Positions 1 to 6,194 of a stretch of DNA of 11,829 nt are shown one piece after another. The notes beneath the pieces are model-generated. The model had not been told where the DNA came from. It worked only from the letters and a program-made list of their open reading frames with translations, and ran no database searches. Both the position numbers and the translations under genes were made by a program. This DNA is from an uncultured bacterium (lineage in GTDB: Bacteria > Bacillota > Clostridia > Lachnospirales > Lachnospiraceae). Position 1 is the stretch's first letter. The number at the start of each line of letters is the position of its first letter. The stretch lies in assembly GCA_905214365.1 (NCBI GenBank), contig CAJMMH010000058.1, positions 1-11,829 on the forward strand, in the 5' to 3' direction.

Positions 1-334
1 CAATCGACTTCTGTACGAAATATTCAACAACATCATCTGCATAGTGATTGTACCCGAGGATATTCTGTCCGCGGAACAGCATCTGCAGTTTTGTATTTTT
101 GAATCCGTCTCTTAACTTACGCAGTCTTTCCCACGGATCCTCCTTCAGGAAACGAAGGGACGCGTCAAAGGTAGCGCCGCCCCAGCACTCTACCGCATAG
201 TAGCCGACCTGATCCATTTTATCAACGATCGGCAGCATCTGCTCGGTTGTCATACGGGTAGCAATCAGGGACTGGTGCGCGTCACGGAGCACAGTCTCCA
301 TAATCTTTACCGGTTTTTTAGCAACTTCTGCCAT
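1..334 (-). CDS. oadA: Oxaloacetate decarboxylase alpha / transcarboxylase 5S-type carboxyltransferase, N-terminal part
   Basis: The first 111 residues are present; the rest runs off the left edge. The family is a TIM-barrel carboxyltransferase that moves a carboxyl group between a 2-oxoacid (oxaloacetate or pyruvate) and carrier-bound biotin in the cytoplasm. The start is the ATG at 334-332, preceded by GGAGGT at 346-341 with a 6-nt spacer. Visible signatures are the ETVLRDAHQS motif at residues 13-22, whose Asp18 should be the first metal ligand, the YYAVECWGGATFD stretch near residues 45-58, and LLFRGQN-like residues (QMLFRGQNILGYNHY) near 83-97. It is the last gene seen in the operon, 72 nt after the beta subunit. 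Pyruvate carboxylase subunit B and the propionibacterial 5S subunit share this domain, so the natural acceptor is inferred. Whether a C-terminal biotin domain is present cannot be seen; the separate biotin carrier in the operon suggests it may be absent. Confidence 0.88.
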   Translation of the reverse strand, partial: MAEVAKKPVKIMETVLRDAHQSLIATRMTTEQMLPIVDKMDQVGYYAVECWGGATFDASLRFLKEDPWERLRKLRDGFKNTKLQMLFRGQNILGYNHYADDVVEYFVQKSI

Positions 335-360
335 TTTTATACCTCCACGTTAGTCAAATC

Positions 361-399
361 CGGGATGCGGGCGGAAGCACATTCCGCTCCGCATACCCG
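361..399 (-). promoter_or_regulatory. Intercistronic RNA hairpin between the beta subunit and oadA
   Basis: A long imperfect inverted repeat fills much of the 72-nt gap. The paired segments, in plus-strand order, are CGGG with CCCG, ATGCGG with CCGCAT and CGGAA with TTCCG. They are separated by small bulges and capped by a 5-nt loop at 377-381. In the minus-strand transcript no U-run follows, so it is not a canonical terminator. A role in mRNA processing, stability or partial attenuation, tuning the amount of oadA relative to the membrane subunits, is inferred. Confidence 0.5.
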
Positions 400-406
400 C
401 CAGTTT

Positions 407-1555
407 TTATACTCCGAAAATAGCCATAAACGCGCCCGCCGCAACTGCTGTTCCGATAACACCTGCAACATTCGGGCCCATCGCATGCATCAGCAGGAAG
501 TTAGTCGGATCTGCTTCTGATCCAACCTTCTGTGATACGCGGGCTGCCATCGGCACTGCCGATACGCCGGCGGAACCAATCAGCGGATTGATCTTGCCCT
601 TGGTAATCTTGCACATCAGTTTTCCAAGCAGAACGCCGCCTGCCGTACCAAACGCGAACGCAGCCAGACCAAGCGCAACGATTTTCAGGGTATCGATCTT
701 CAGGAATGCCTCTGCGCTGGTAGTTGCTCCAACAGAGGTACCCAGAAGAATAACAACAATATACATCAGTGCGTTGGAAGCGGTCTCTGTCAGCTGCTTT
801 ACAACGCCGCTCTCACGGAACAGGTTACCAAGCATCAGCATACCGATCAGCGGAGCCGTATCCGGCAGAATCATAACAACAACAATGGTAACGATGATCG
901 GGAACAGGATACGCTCCAGCTTGGAAACCGGACGCAGCTGCTCCATCTTGATCTTTCTCTCTTCTTCCGTTGTCAGCGCTTTCATAATCGGCGGCTGAAT
1001 GATCGGAACCAGAGACATGTAGGAATACGCAGCAACCGCAATCGGTCCCATGTACTCAGTCTGTCCCAGCTTACCGCAAAGGAAGATGGAGGTCGGGCCG
1101 TCCGCGCCGCCGATGATGGAGATCGCTGCAGCAGCCTTATCGTTAAATCCAAGCAGGATCGCAAGGAAATAAGCAACATAAATACCAAGCTGTGCGGCAG
1201 CTCCCATCAGGAAGCTGATCGGGTTTGCAATCAGCGGGCCGAAGTCTGTCATTGCTCCGACGCCCATGAAAATCAGAGAGGGGAGAATACTCCACTCATC
1301 CAGAATGTAGAAATAGTGCAATAATCCGCCGACGCCGTTGGATGTTTCGCTTGGATCTGCCATAATGCTCGGATACATGTTTACAAGCAGCATACCAAAG
1401 GAAATCGGAACTAACAGCAGGGGCTCATACTCTTTTGCAATCGCCAGATACATGAAAATCAGCGCGACAAGGATCATCAGATAGTTGCCCCATGTCAGGT
1501 TAAAAAACGCGGTCTGGTGGATTAGATTGCCCATAGTCTCAATAATATAGTTCAT
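407..1555 (-). CDS. oadB: Sodium-pump decarboxylase beta subunit (OadB/MmdB/GcdB family)
   Basis: This 382-residue, very hydrophobic protein is the membrane subunit that decarboxylates carboxybiotin and couples this to Na+ export. The family hallmark GGADGPT lies at residues 149-155, with Asp152 matching the essential Asp203 of Klebsiella OadB. The second conserved site NPLIGSAGVSAVPMAARV, near residues 322-339, keeps the Asn, Gly, Ser and Arg positions known in the Klebsiella protein as N373, G377, S382 and R389. Multiple membrane segments run through the length, for example around 25-60 and 115-136. The start at 1555 has a GGGAGG ribosome site and a suitable spacer. It lies 46 nt after the biotin carrier gene; that gap holds a small GATCCC-GGAA-GGGAT hairpin at 1583-1596. 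The substrate name in the gene symbol is by analogy only, because this family serves oxaloacetate, methylmalonyl-CoA and glutaconyl-CoA enzymes alike. Confidence 0.93.
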   Translation of the reverse strand: MNYIIETMGNLIHQTAFFNLTWGNYLMILVALIFMYLAIAKEYEPLLLVPISFGMLLVNMYPSIMADPSETSNGVGGLLHYFYILDEWSILPSLIFMGVGAMTDFGPLIANPISFLMGAAAQLGIYVAYFLAILLGFNDKAAAAISIIGGADGPTSIFLCGKLGQTEYMGPIAVAAYSYMSLVPIIQPPIMKALTTEEERKIKMEQLRPVSKLERILFPIIVTIVVVMILPDTAPLIGMLMLGNLFRESGVVKQLTETASNALMYIVVILLGTSVGATTSAEAFLKIDTLKIVALGLAAFAFGTAGGVLLGKLMCKITKGKINPLIGSAGVSAVPMAARVSQKVGSEADPTNFLLMHAMGPNVAGVIGTAVAAGAFMAIFGV

Positions 1556-1601
1556 TGTCTAATTCCTCCCGTAGTTTCATAAATCCCTTCCGGGATCTCC
1601 A

Positions 1602-1976
1602 TTAGTTCAGCGTAACCAGTACAGCTCCGGACTCTACGGACTGTCCTGCTGCCACATTAATGGTTGCTACGGTTCCGTCCTGCGGCGCAACGATATCGTT
1701 CTCCATCTTCATTGCCTCAAGAACAACAACAACCTGTCCCTTCTTAACAGCCTCGCCTGCAGCAGCCTTCACTGCGATGATCTTGCCCGGCATCGGAGCG
1801 TTTACCTTAACTGCGCCCTCAGCGCCTGCCGGCGCTGCCTTTGCTGCTGCCTTCGGAGCAGCCTTCGGTGCCGCCTTTGGAGCTGCTGCCGGTGCTGCAG
1901 CTGCTGCGGATCCGGTTCCCTCTTCTACTGTTACATCATATACATTGCCGTTTACTGTAATGGTATAGTTTTTCAT
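1602..1976 (-). CDS. Biotin carboxyl carrier protein of the decarboxylase/transcarboxylase complex (1.3S/gamma type)
   Basis: This 124-residue protein carries the biotin that shuttles CO2 between the carboxyltransferases and the membrane beta subunit. Residues 1-20 form a short beta-rich head (MKNYTITVNGNVYDVTVEE) typical of this group. Residues 22-52 are a flexible Ala/Pro/Lys linker. Residues 55-124 are the biotinyl domain with the EAMKMEND motif, in which Lys90 is the biotinylation site. The start at 1976 is preceded by AGGAGG with an 8-nt spacer. It sits 15 nt after the gamma-type gene, so the two are surely cotranscribed. Size and layout match the 1.3S subunit of Propionibacterium transcarboxylase and MmdC, rather than the longer AccB of fatty acid synthesis. 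Modification needs a biotin protein ligase encoded elsewhere. Confidence 0.92.
   Translation of the reverse strand: MKNYTITVNGNVYDVTVEEGTGSAAAAAPAAAPKAAPKAAPKAAAKAAPAGAEGAVKVNAPMPGKIIAVKAAAGEAVKKGQVVVVLEAMKMENDIVAPQDGTVATINVAAGQSVESGAVLVTLN
1827..1907 (-). repeat. Ala-Pro-Lys linker repeat inside the biotin carrier gene
   Basis: Codons for residues 24-50 of the biotin carrier encode near-tandem APKA units (AAPKAAPKAAPKAAAKAAPA). The DNA is a GCT/GCA/GCC-rich imperfect short-period repeat. It also gives a long open frame on the opposite strand, which is a mirror artefact. The stretch is expected to vary in length between strains by slippage and acts as a flexible tether for the biotinyl domain. 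Confidence 0.75.
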
Positions 1977-1991
1977 CGTTTTTTCCTCCTG

Positions 1992-2780
1992 TTATGCTCT
2001 TTTCCAGCTTCCGGACTTTGCACGCTTAATAGAACGTACTACCAGTCCGTCTGCGCTTTCACTACCTTCATAAGCTGCAATTGCCGCTGAAATTACGGCA
2101 ACCAGCTCCAGATCGTCAGACAACTCTTCTTCCTCTTCCGCTGCCTCCGACTCGCTCTCTTCCAACGCTGCCTCTACATTCGCTGCAGACGCCTGAGCTG
2201 CTTTTGCTGCATTGTTTTTCTTCTCTTCCCACGCGTGGATGAACTTAAAGCAGTAGATAAGCAGGCTGATCAGAATCAGCATCATAAATACGGTTGCAAT
2301 ACCCATAACAGTATTCATGCCGGCTCTTCCCATCTTCTCGCCGAAGGTGAAATTCGGGTTGAACGCTATGCTGTTGATCGTATCCAGCTGCTTATTAACA
2401 AGCATCTTGAACTCACAGGTACGCTTTTCAAACGTAACCTCTGCCTTCGCTACATATCTCTTATTGGATGTATCGTATACAACGGTGCAATCTCCGGTTG
2501 ACACATACGCGCCCAGATCCTCACGGTTGTTCTTCCAGGATGTCAGTCCGCTTAACAGGCCTGAATCCGGCTTCATGCCGTCAATACCGTAATACTCGAT
2601 CATCTCGTCGAGCTTGGCATCATCCATTGCCGTGATCTTTTCAATCATGCCGGTTGCGCTGGAACTCAGAGACTCTTCAATGCTGGTATCGGTAACCGGC
2701 TGTTCCGTTGAAACGCAGGCGGTCAGCGAAAAGAGACAGATCAGCATGGAAAAAAGCAATGCAAAAATCTTCTTTTTCAT
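1992..2780 (-). CDS. oadG: OadG-family gamma subunit fused to an exported lipoprotein domain
   Basis: This 262-residue protein begins with a lipoprotein signal peptide (MKKKIF, hydrophobic core, lipobox LTAC; lipidated Cys22). Residues 23-150 should lie outside the membrane and include a beta-rich stretch (DCTVVYDTSNKRYVAKAEVTF) resembling small secreted DUF3887-like domains. A transmembrane helix follows at about 155-181. The cytoplasmic part has an acidic run at 208-222, then DLELVAVISAAIAAYEG and VVRSIKR, the signature of OadG sodium-pump gamma subunits. Classical gamma subunits are about 80 residues and anchor the complex, so this is an enlarged version. The start at 2780 has GAGGTGA upstream. 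It lies 19 nt after the carboxyltransferase gene and 15 nt before the biotin carrier gene. The role of the outer domain is unknown; anchoring in the membrane is inferred from the family. Confidence 0.85.
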   Translation of the reverse strand: MKKKIFALLFSMLICLFSLTACVSTEQPVTDTSIEESLSSSATGMIEKITAMDDAKLDEMIEYYGIDGMKPDSGLLSGLTSWKNNREDLGAYVSTGDCTVVYDTSNKRYVAKAEVTFEKRTCEFKMLVNKQLDTINSIAFNPNFTFGEKMGRAGMNTVMGIATVFMMLILISLLIYCFKFIHAWEEKKNNAAKAAQASAANVEAALEESESEAAEEEEELSDDLELVAVISAAIAAYEGSESADGLVVRSIKRAKSGSWKRA

Positions 2781-2799
2781 ATTCCGTCACCTCTTGGTC

Positions 2800-4236
2800 T
2801 CAGACCGTACCATGCTTCTTGCCGGGACGATCCTCTCTCTTGGTAAATAACATCTCAAATGCCGCAATGACATTCTTGCGGGTTGCTTCCGGAGCGATGA
2901 TGCTGTCAACAAAGCCTCTGCCCGCAGCAGCCTCTGCACTGGTAACCTCGGCATATGCCGCGGTCTTCTCACGGATCAGAGCTGCCTTATCGTCTGCAGC
3001 CGCAATCTCGTCCGCATAGATAATTCTTGCAGCAGCCTCTGCGTCCATCATTCCGACAACCGCATCCGGCCATGCATAAACCAGATCAGCGCCCTGGGTC
3101 ATTGCCAGCGCGGCAGTTCCGTTTGCAGCTCCGGTGATCACGCTGATCTTCGGAACGGTAGCATCCGCATATGCGTAGATCAGCTTTGCAGCTGCTCTCG
3201 CGATCTTCTTCTCTTCACATACGGTTGCCTTGTATCCCTTTACATTTGCCAGGGTCAGAACCGGAATGGAGAACGCGTCACAGAACTCGATAAAGTCTGC
3301 TGCCTTCTCTGCGCCTCTGCTGGTCAGAACCGCTTCAAACTTCTCAGCCTCATTTCCTTCCTCATCATAAATAGCGGTGCGGTTTGCAACAACGCCTACG
3401 GTATTTCCGTTCAGACGGATCAGAGCGGTTACCATATCCTTTGCGTAGTTCTTCTTTGCCTCAAATACGAAGCCATTATCAGAAATCATAGACAGCGCAA
3501 GCGCTGGATCTGCTGCGGATGCCTCAAGATCTGCGCAAAGACGGTTCAGATCATCCGTGCACTCCTCATAGGACATATCATCCTCATTGTTTGCCGGAAG
3601 AACCGATACCAGAGTACGGATCTCGCCAAGGATTTCCTCTTCCGTTCCAGTTGCATCAATCAGACCTGCTTCCTCGCTCTGGAACGCTGCGGACGCCGTA
3701 TTCTCCTTCTTATTGCCATCAAGCGCATTCGGAGAATTTACAAACAGCTTTGCCTTCTCAGACTCCATAAATGTGAAATCGGTCAGAGCCGGAACAACTG
3801 CCATACCACCGCCGCAGGTGCCAAATACTGCAGTGATCTGCGGAATTACGCCGGATGCCGTTGCCTGACAGGTATACAGCTTTGCGAATGCGGTCAGCGC
3901 ATCGGTCGCCTCTTCCAGTCTCAATCCTGCACAGTCTACAAGACCGATCACCGGAGCGCCTACCTTCATTGCCAGTGTGTACAGCTTTTCAATCTTTCTT
4001 GCATGCATCTCACCCAGAGAACCGCCCAGTACAGAAGCATCCTGGCTGTATACATATACCAGGTTTCCTTCAATTGTGCCGTATCCGGTTAATACGCCAT
4101 CTGCAGGCGTCTTTTTTGCCTGTAAGTTGAAATCTGTGCTTCTGGCAGTTACTAATCCGCCGATTTCAACAAAACTGCTATCATCAAGTAAAGCGGCAAC
4201 TCTTTGACTTGCTGATGTCTGTGATGTTGTACTCAT
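2800..4236 (-). CDS. Divergent acyl-CoA carboxyltransferase (MmdA / transcarboxylase 12S / PccB-like)
   Basis: This 478-residue protein has two crotonase-like carboxyltransferase domains, residues about 15-230 and 240-478. Family landmarks are DGVLTGYGTIEGNLVYV at 46-62, GGSLGEMHARKI at 71-82, GVIPQITAVFGTCGGGM at 129-145, ATVPKISVI and ADLVYAWPDAVVG in the second half, and the C-terminal TKREDRPGKKHG. It should move the carboxyl group between an acyl-CoA (methylmalonyl-CoA or malonyl-CoA class) and biotin. It is about 30-40 residues shorter than usual because the N-terminal helical extension is missing. The PCAGG and GGAYDVM oxyanion-hole stretches of classical members read TCGGG and NGTAALAM. 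First gene of the operon, with a GGAGGAAAG ribosome site before the ATG at 4236 and a promoter at 4335-4363. A regulatory or altered-substrate role cannot be excluded. Confidence 0.85.
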   Translation of the reverse strand: MSTTSQTSASQRVAALLDDSSFVEIGGLVTARSTDFNLQAKKTPADGVLTGYGTIEGNLVYVYSQDASVLGGSLGEMHARKIEKLYTLAMKVGAPVIGLVDCAGLRLEEATDALTAFAKLYTCQATASGVIPQITAVFGTCGGGMAVVPALTDFTFMESEKAKLFVNSPNALDGNKKENTASAAFQSEEAGLIDATGTEEEILGEIRTLVSVLPANNEDDMSYEECTDDLNRLCADLEASAADPALALSMISDNGFVFEAKKNYAKDMVTALIRLNGNTVGVVANRTAIYDEEGNEAEKFEAVLTSRGAEKAADFIEFCDAFSIPVLTLANVKGYKATVCEEKKIARAAAKLIYAYADATVPKISVITGAANGTAALAMTQGADLVYAWPDAVVGMMDAEAAARIIYADEIAAADDKAALIREKTAAYAEVTSAEAAAGRGFVDSIIAPEATRKNVIAAFEMLFTKREDRPGKKHGTV

Positions 4237-4298
4237 AATCTTTCCTCCATTGTCCTTATATTGAAATGGTACCCCCTTTTTTTTCGGAGGTAAAGCAT

Positions 4299-4334
4299 GC
4301 GGTAAACTACCGCAACCATTTTCTGCCGTTTACC
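4299..4334 (-). promoter_or_regulatory. Inverted repeats at the start of the carboxyltransferase operon transcript
   Basis: A GGTAAAC at 4301-4307 and its inverse GTTTACC at 4328-4334 flank 20 nt. The second copy abuts the -10 box and covers the predicted start point near 4328. Nested inside is a perfect GCGGTA-AAC-TACCGC hairpin at 4299-4313, which cannot form together with the larger stem. A third half-copy, GGTAAA, lies at 4289-4294. This could be an operator or a switching leader RNA; no known regulator family is recognised, so the role is inferred. Confidence 0.35.
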
Positions 4335-4363
4335 ATTGTATCCCGTTTTTGTAAATAATTCAA
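4335..4363 (-). promoter_or_regulatory. Sigma-A promoter of the carboxyltransferase/Na+ pump operon
   Basis: On the minus strand the -35 box TTGAAT (4363-4358) and the -10 box TACAAT (4340-4335) are separated by exactly 17 nt. The predicted start near 4328 gives a leader of about 92 nt before the ATG at 4236. Four of six and five of six bases match the vegetative consensus. Confidence 0.7.
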
Positions 4364-4435
4364 CCTAATTTTTGCAAATTGCTTTAAAAATCCATAAAAG
4401 GAAAAGATTTTCCATCCCCACAATCCCCTTTTTTG

Positions 4436-4444
4436 TGCTATGAT
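4436..4444 (+). promoter_or_regulatory. Extended -10 promoter candidate for the aminopeptidase gene
   Basis: TGCTATGAT carries the TG of an extended -10 followed by TATGAT (five of six consensus bases) at 4439-4444. No good -35 box stands 16-18 nt upstream. If used, transcription starts near 4451 and the leader is about 187 nt long. Confidence 0.45.
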
Positions 4445-4569
4445 AGAAACTGTATGAGCGTACCTTTTGTCCGAGTCTGCTGTCCGCAGCTTCCGCGCGT
4501 GTAAATCGAAATCCTGTATGCAGAATTTTGGGTCAGCGGAATGGCATTTTCTGTGCGCATACAATGAGT

Positions 4570-4612
4570 GGTTTTTCCGGCCGGTTCCATTTGCGTATCT
4601 TCCGGAAAAACC
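4570..4612 (+). promoter_or_regulatory. Leader hairpin just upstream of the aminopeptidase ribosome site
   Basis: GGTTTTTCCGG (4570-4580) and CCGGAAAAACC (4602-4612) are a perfect 11-bp inverted repeat around a 21-nt loop. The loop's CCGGTT (4581-4586) can instead pair with AACCGG at 4617-4622, which overlaps the first bases of the GGAGG at 4621-4625. The two pairings compete in part, so the stretch could affect ribosome access. No U-run follows, so it is not a terminator. Confidence 0.4.
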
Positions 4613-4637
4613 GGAAAACCGGAGGATAAAACTTATT

Positions 4638-6035
4638 ATGGAACGAAAAAATGCGTGGAATTCCTACTCCGCAGATGAGCTTTCCCGTGTCATGGCGCTC
4701 GCTGAGGATTACCGGAACTTTATCTCTTCCTGCAAGACGGAACGTGAATGTGTTTCAGAAAGCATCCGTATTGCAGAGCAGGCTGGCTACCGCAATCTGG
4801 ACAATGTAATCCGTGAAGGAACCCGCCTGCAGGCCGGCGACCGTGTTTATGCCTGCAACATGGGAAAGACGCTGGCTCTTTTTTGTATCGGTACAGAGCC
4901 GATGACTGCAGGACTTCATATTCTCGGCGCTCACGTAGACTCTCCGCGTCTGGACTTAAAGCAGAACCCGGTCTATGAGGATTCCGATATCTGCCTGCTT
5001 GACACCCACTACTACGGCGGCATCAAGAAGTATCAGTGGGTTGCCCTTCCGCTCGCCATCCACGGTGTAGTTGCAAAGAAGGACGGCACTGTGGTTCCGG
5101 TTATCATCGGTGAAGATCCGTCAGATCCGGTTGTCGGCATTTCTGATCTGCTGATCCACTTAGCAGGCGACCAGCTCCAGAAAACCGCAGCCAAGGTGAT
5201 CGAGGGCGAAGCACTGAACGTTACTGTCGGCAGCAGACCTGATCCGGCTGATGCCGGCTCTGACAAGAAGGAAAAGGTAAAAGCTTATCTGCTTTCCATC
5301 CTGGCTGAGAAGTATGGTATCGAGGAAGAGGATTTCCTGTCCGCAGAACTTGAAATTGTTCCGGCCGGTCCGGCAAGAGATTACGGCCTTGACCGCAGCA
5401 TGCTGATCGGCTACGGACATGACGACCGTGTCTGCGCATACACTTCTCTGCGCGCAATGCTTGACGTAGAGAATCCACAGTACACCAGCGTGTGCCTGTT
5501 AGTCGATAAAGAAGAAATCGGAAGTGTCGGCGCAACCGGCATGCAGTCCCGTTTCTTTGAGAACACGGTTGCCGAGCTGCTGGCGCTGACCTGCGATTCC
5601 TACAATGACCTGCTTCTTCGCCGCTGCTTAAAGAACTCCAAGATGCTCTCTTCCGATGTCAGCATCGCCTATGATCCGAACTTCCCAGAGGTTTGCGAGC
5701 CAAAGAACTCCGCATATTTCGGACGCGGATTCTCCTTTAACAAGTATACTGGTTCCCGCGGAAAGAGCGGCTGTAACGACGCAAATGCGGAGTATATGGC
5801 TTACCTGCGCCGGGTTATGGACGAAAACCATGTTTTCTTCCAGACCTGCGAGCTCGGTAAGGTTGACCAGGGCGGCGGCGGAACAATCGCTTACATCCTG
5901 GCAAACTACGATATGGAAGTCATCGACTGCGGCGTTCCGGTTCAGAACATGCACGCACCGTGGGAAGTTGTCAGCAAGGCAGATGTCTTTGAGACAACGA
6001 AGGGATATATTGCATTCCTGAAGGCCGGACGCTGA
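4638..6035 (+). CDS. M18 family aminopeptidase (dinuclear zinc)
   Basis: This 465-residue cytoplasmic metallopeptidase removes N-terminal residues from peptides; M18 enzymes often prefer acidic residues, but specificity is not visible here. The family metal and catalytic sites are all present: His99 in GAHVDSPRLD with Asp101, an Asp pair at 262-263 in GYGHDDRV, Glu292-Glu293 in VDKEEIGSVGATG, Asp340 in DVSIAYDP, and His439 in NMHAPWEV. GKSGCNDANAEY and the VDQGGGGTIA loop are also typical. Length fits the family. The frame stays open upstream to 4467, but the ATG at 4638 is preferred because GGAGG stands at 4621-4625 (a 12-nt spacer, slightly long) and M18 homology begins here. It is monocistronic: divergent from the carboxyltransferase operon and convergent with queH, with terminators on both sides of 6100. 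Confidence 0.93.
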   Translation: MERKNAWNSYSADELSRVMALAEDYRNFISSCKTERECVSESIRIAEQAGYRNLDNVIREGTRLQAGDRVYACNMGKTLALFCIGTEPMTAGLHILGAHVDSPRLDLKQNPVYEDSDICLLDTHYYGGIKKYQWVALPLAIHGVVAKKDGTVVPVIIGEDPSDPVVGISDLLIHLAGDQLQKTAAKVIEGEALNVTVGSRPDPADAGSDKKEKVKAYLLSILAEKYGIEEEDFLSAELEIVPAGPARDYGLDRSMLIGYGHDDRVCAYTSLRAMLDVENPQYTSVCLLVDKEEIGSVGATGMQSRFFENTVAELLALTCDSYNDLLLRRCLKNSKMLSSDVSIAYDPNFPEVCEPKNSAYFGRGFSFNKYTGSRGKSGCNDANAEYMAYLRRVMDENHVFFQTCELGKVDQGGGGTIAYILANYDMEVIDCGVPVQNMHAPWEVVSKADVFETTKGYIAFLKAGR

Positions 6036-6075
6036 TCTGACGGGACTGATACCAGCTGCATTGTATACCGCAGTG

Positions 6076-6102
6076 CGCTGCGCATCCCCGCGGAGCGTTT
6101 TT
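6076..6102 (+). terminator. Weak intrinsic terminator after the aminopeptidase gene
   Basis: CGCT-G-CGC (6076-6083) pairs with GCG-G-AGCG (6090-6097) with one G-G mismatch and a 6-nt loop. TTTTT follows at 6098-6102. The stem is short but GC-rich. It is probably backed up by the stronger hairpin at 6139-6186. Confidence 0.5.
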
Positions 6103-6132
6103 GCCTTGCAGAAAGGCGATTTCCTGTAAAGT

Positions 6133-6194
6133 GAAAAAAGAGAGACAGACGCCCGGTACATTACTGTGCCTGGCGTCTGTCTCTCTCTTCTTTT
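6133..6194. terminator. Strong bidirectional terminator between converging genes
   Basis: A perfect 15-bp stem joins 6139-6153 to 6172-6186. It continues past one C-T mismatch with six further pairs (6155-6160 with 6165-6170, one G-U) to a 4-nt loop. On the plus strand CTTCTTTT follows; on the minus strand a run of six U's follows (6139-6134 read in reverse; the outermost A-U pair may open). It can therefore stop both the aminopeptidase and the rpoD-queH transcripts. The right arm is also the 3' end of queH coding sequence. Confidence 0.85.

Larger units (their letters stand above)
4237..4637. other. Divergent intergenic region between the carboxyltransferase operon and the aminopeptidase gene
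   Basis: These 401 nt contain no convincing gene. They hold a minus-strand promoter (4335-4363), a plus-strand extended -10 (4436-4444), inverted-repeat elements at 4299-4334, a C5T8 homopolymer run at 4272-4284, an AT-rich spacer around 4365-4410, and a hairpin just before the aminopeptidase ribosome site. Short open frames at 4307-4564 (minus) and 4467-4637 (plus, TTG start, in frame with the aminopeptidase) lack ribosome sites and run across the promoter elements or the leader. Confidence 0.7.

Noticed and set aside
1660..1968. Plus-strand open frame rich in Ala and Phe opposite the biotin carrier gene
   Set aside because: It mirrors the GCN-rich APKA repeat on the other strand; composition alone explains the open frame.
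4307..4564. Minus-strand 85-codon open frame upstream of the carboxyltransferase gene
   Set aside because: It runs through the operon promoter and start point and has no family resemblance.
4467..4637. N-terminal extension of the aminopeptidase from a TTG at 4467
   Set aside because: No ribosome site, Cys/Trp/Phe-rich sequence unlike M18 N-termini, and it crosses the leader hairpin and the GGAGG of the ATG at 4638.
6103..6117. GCCTT-GCAGA-AAGGC hairpin as another terminator
   Set aside because: Only five base pairs and no T-run follows; it is likely incidental between the two better terminators.
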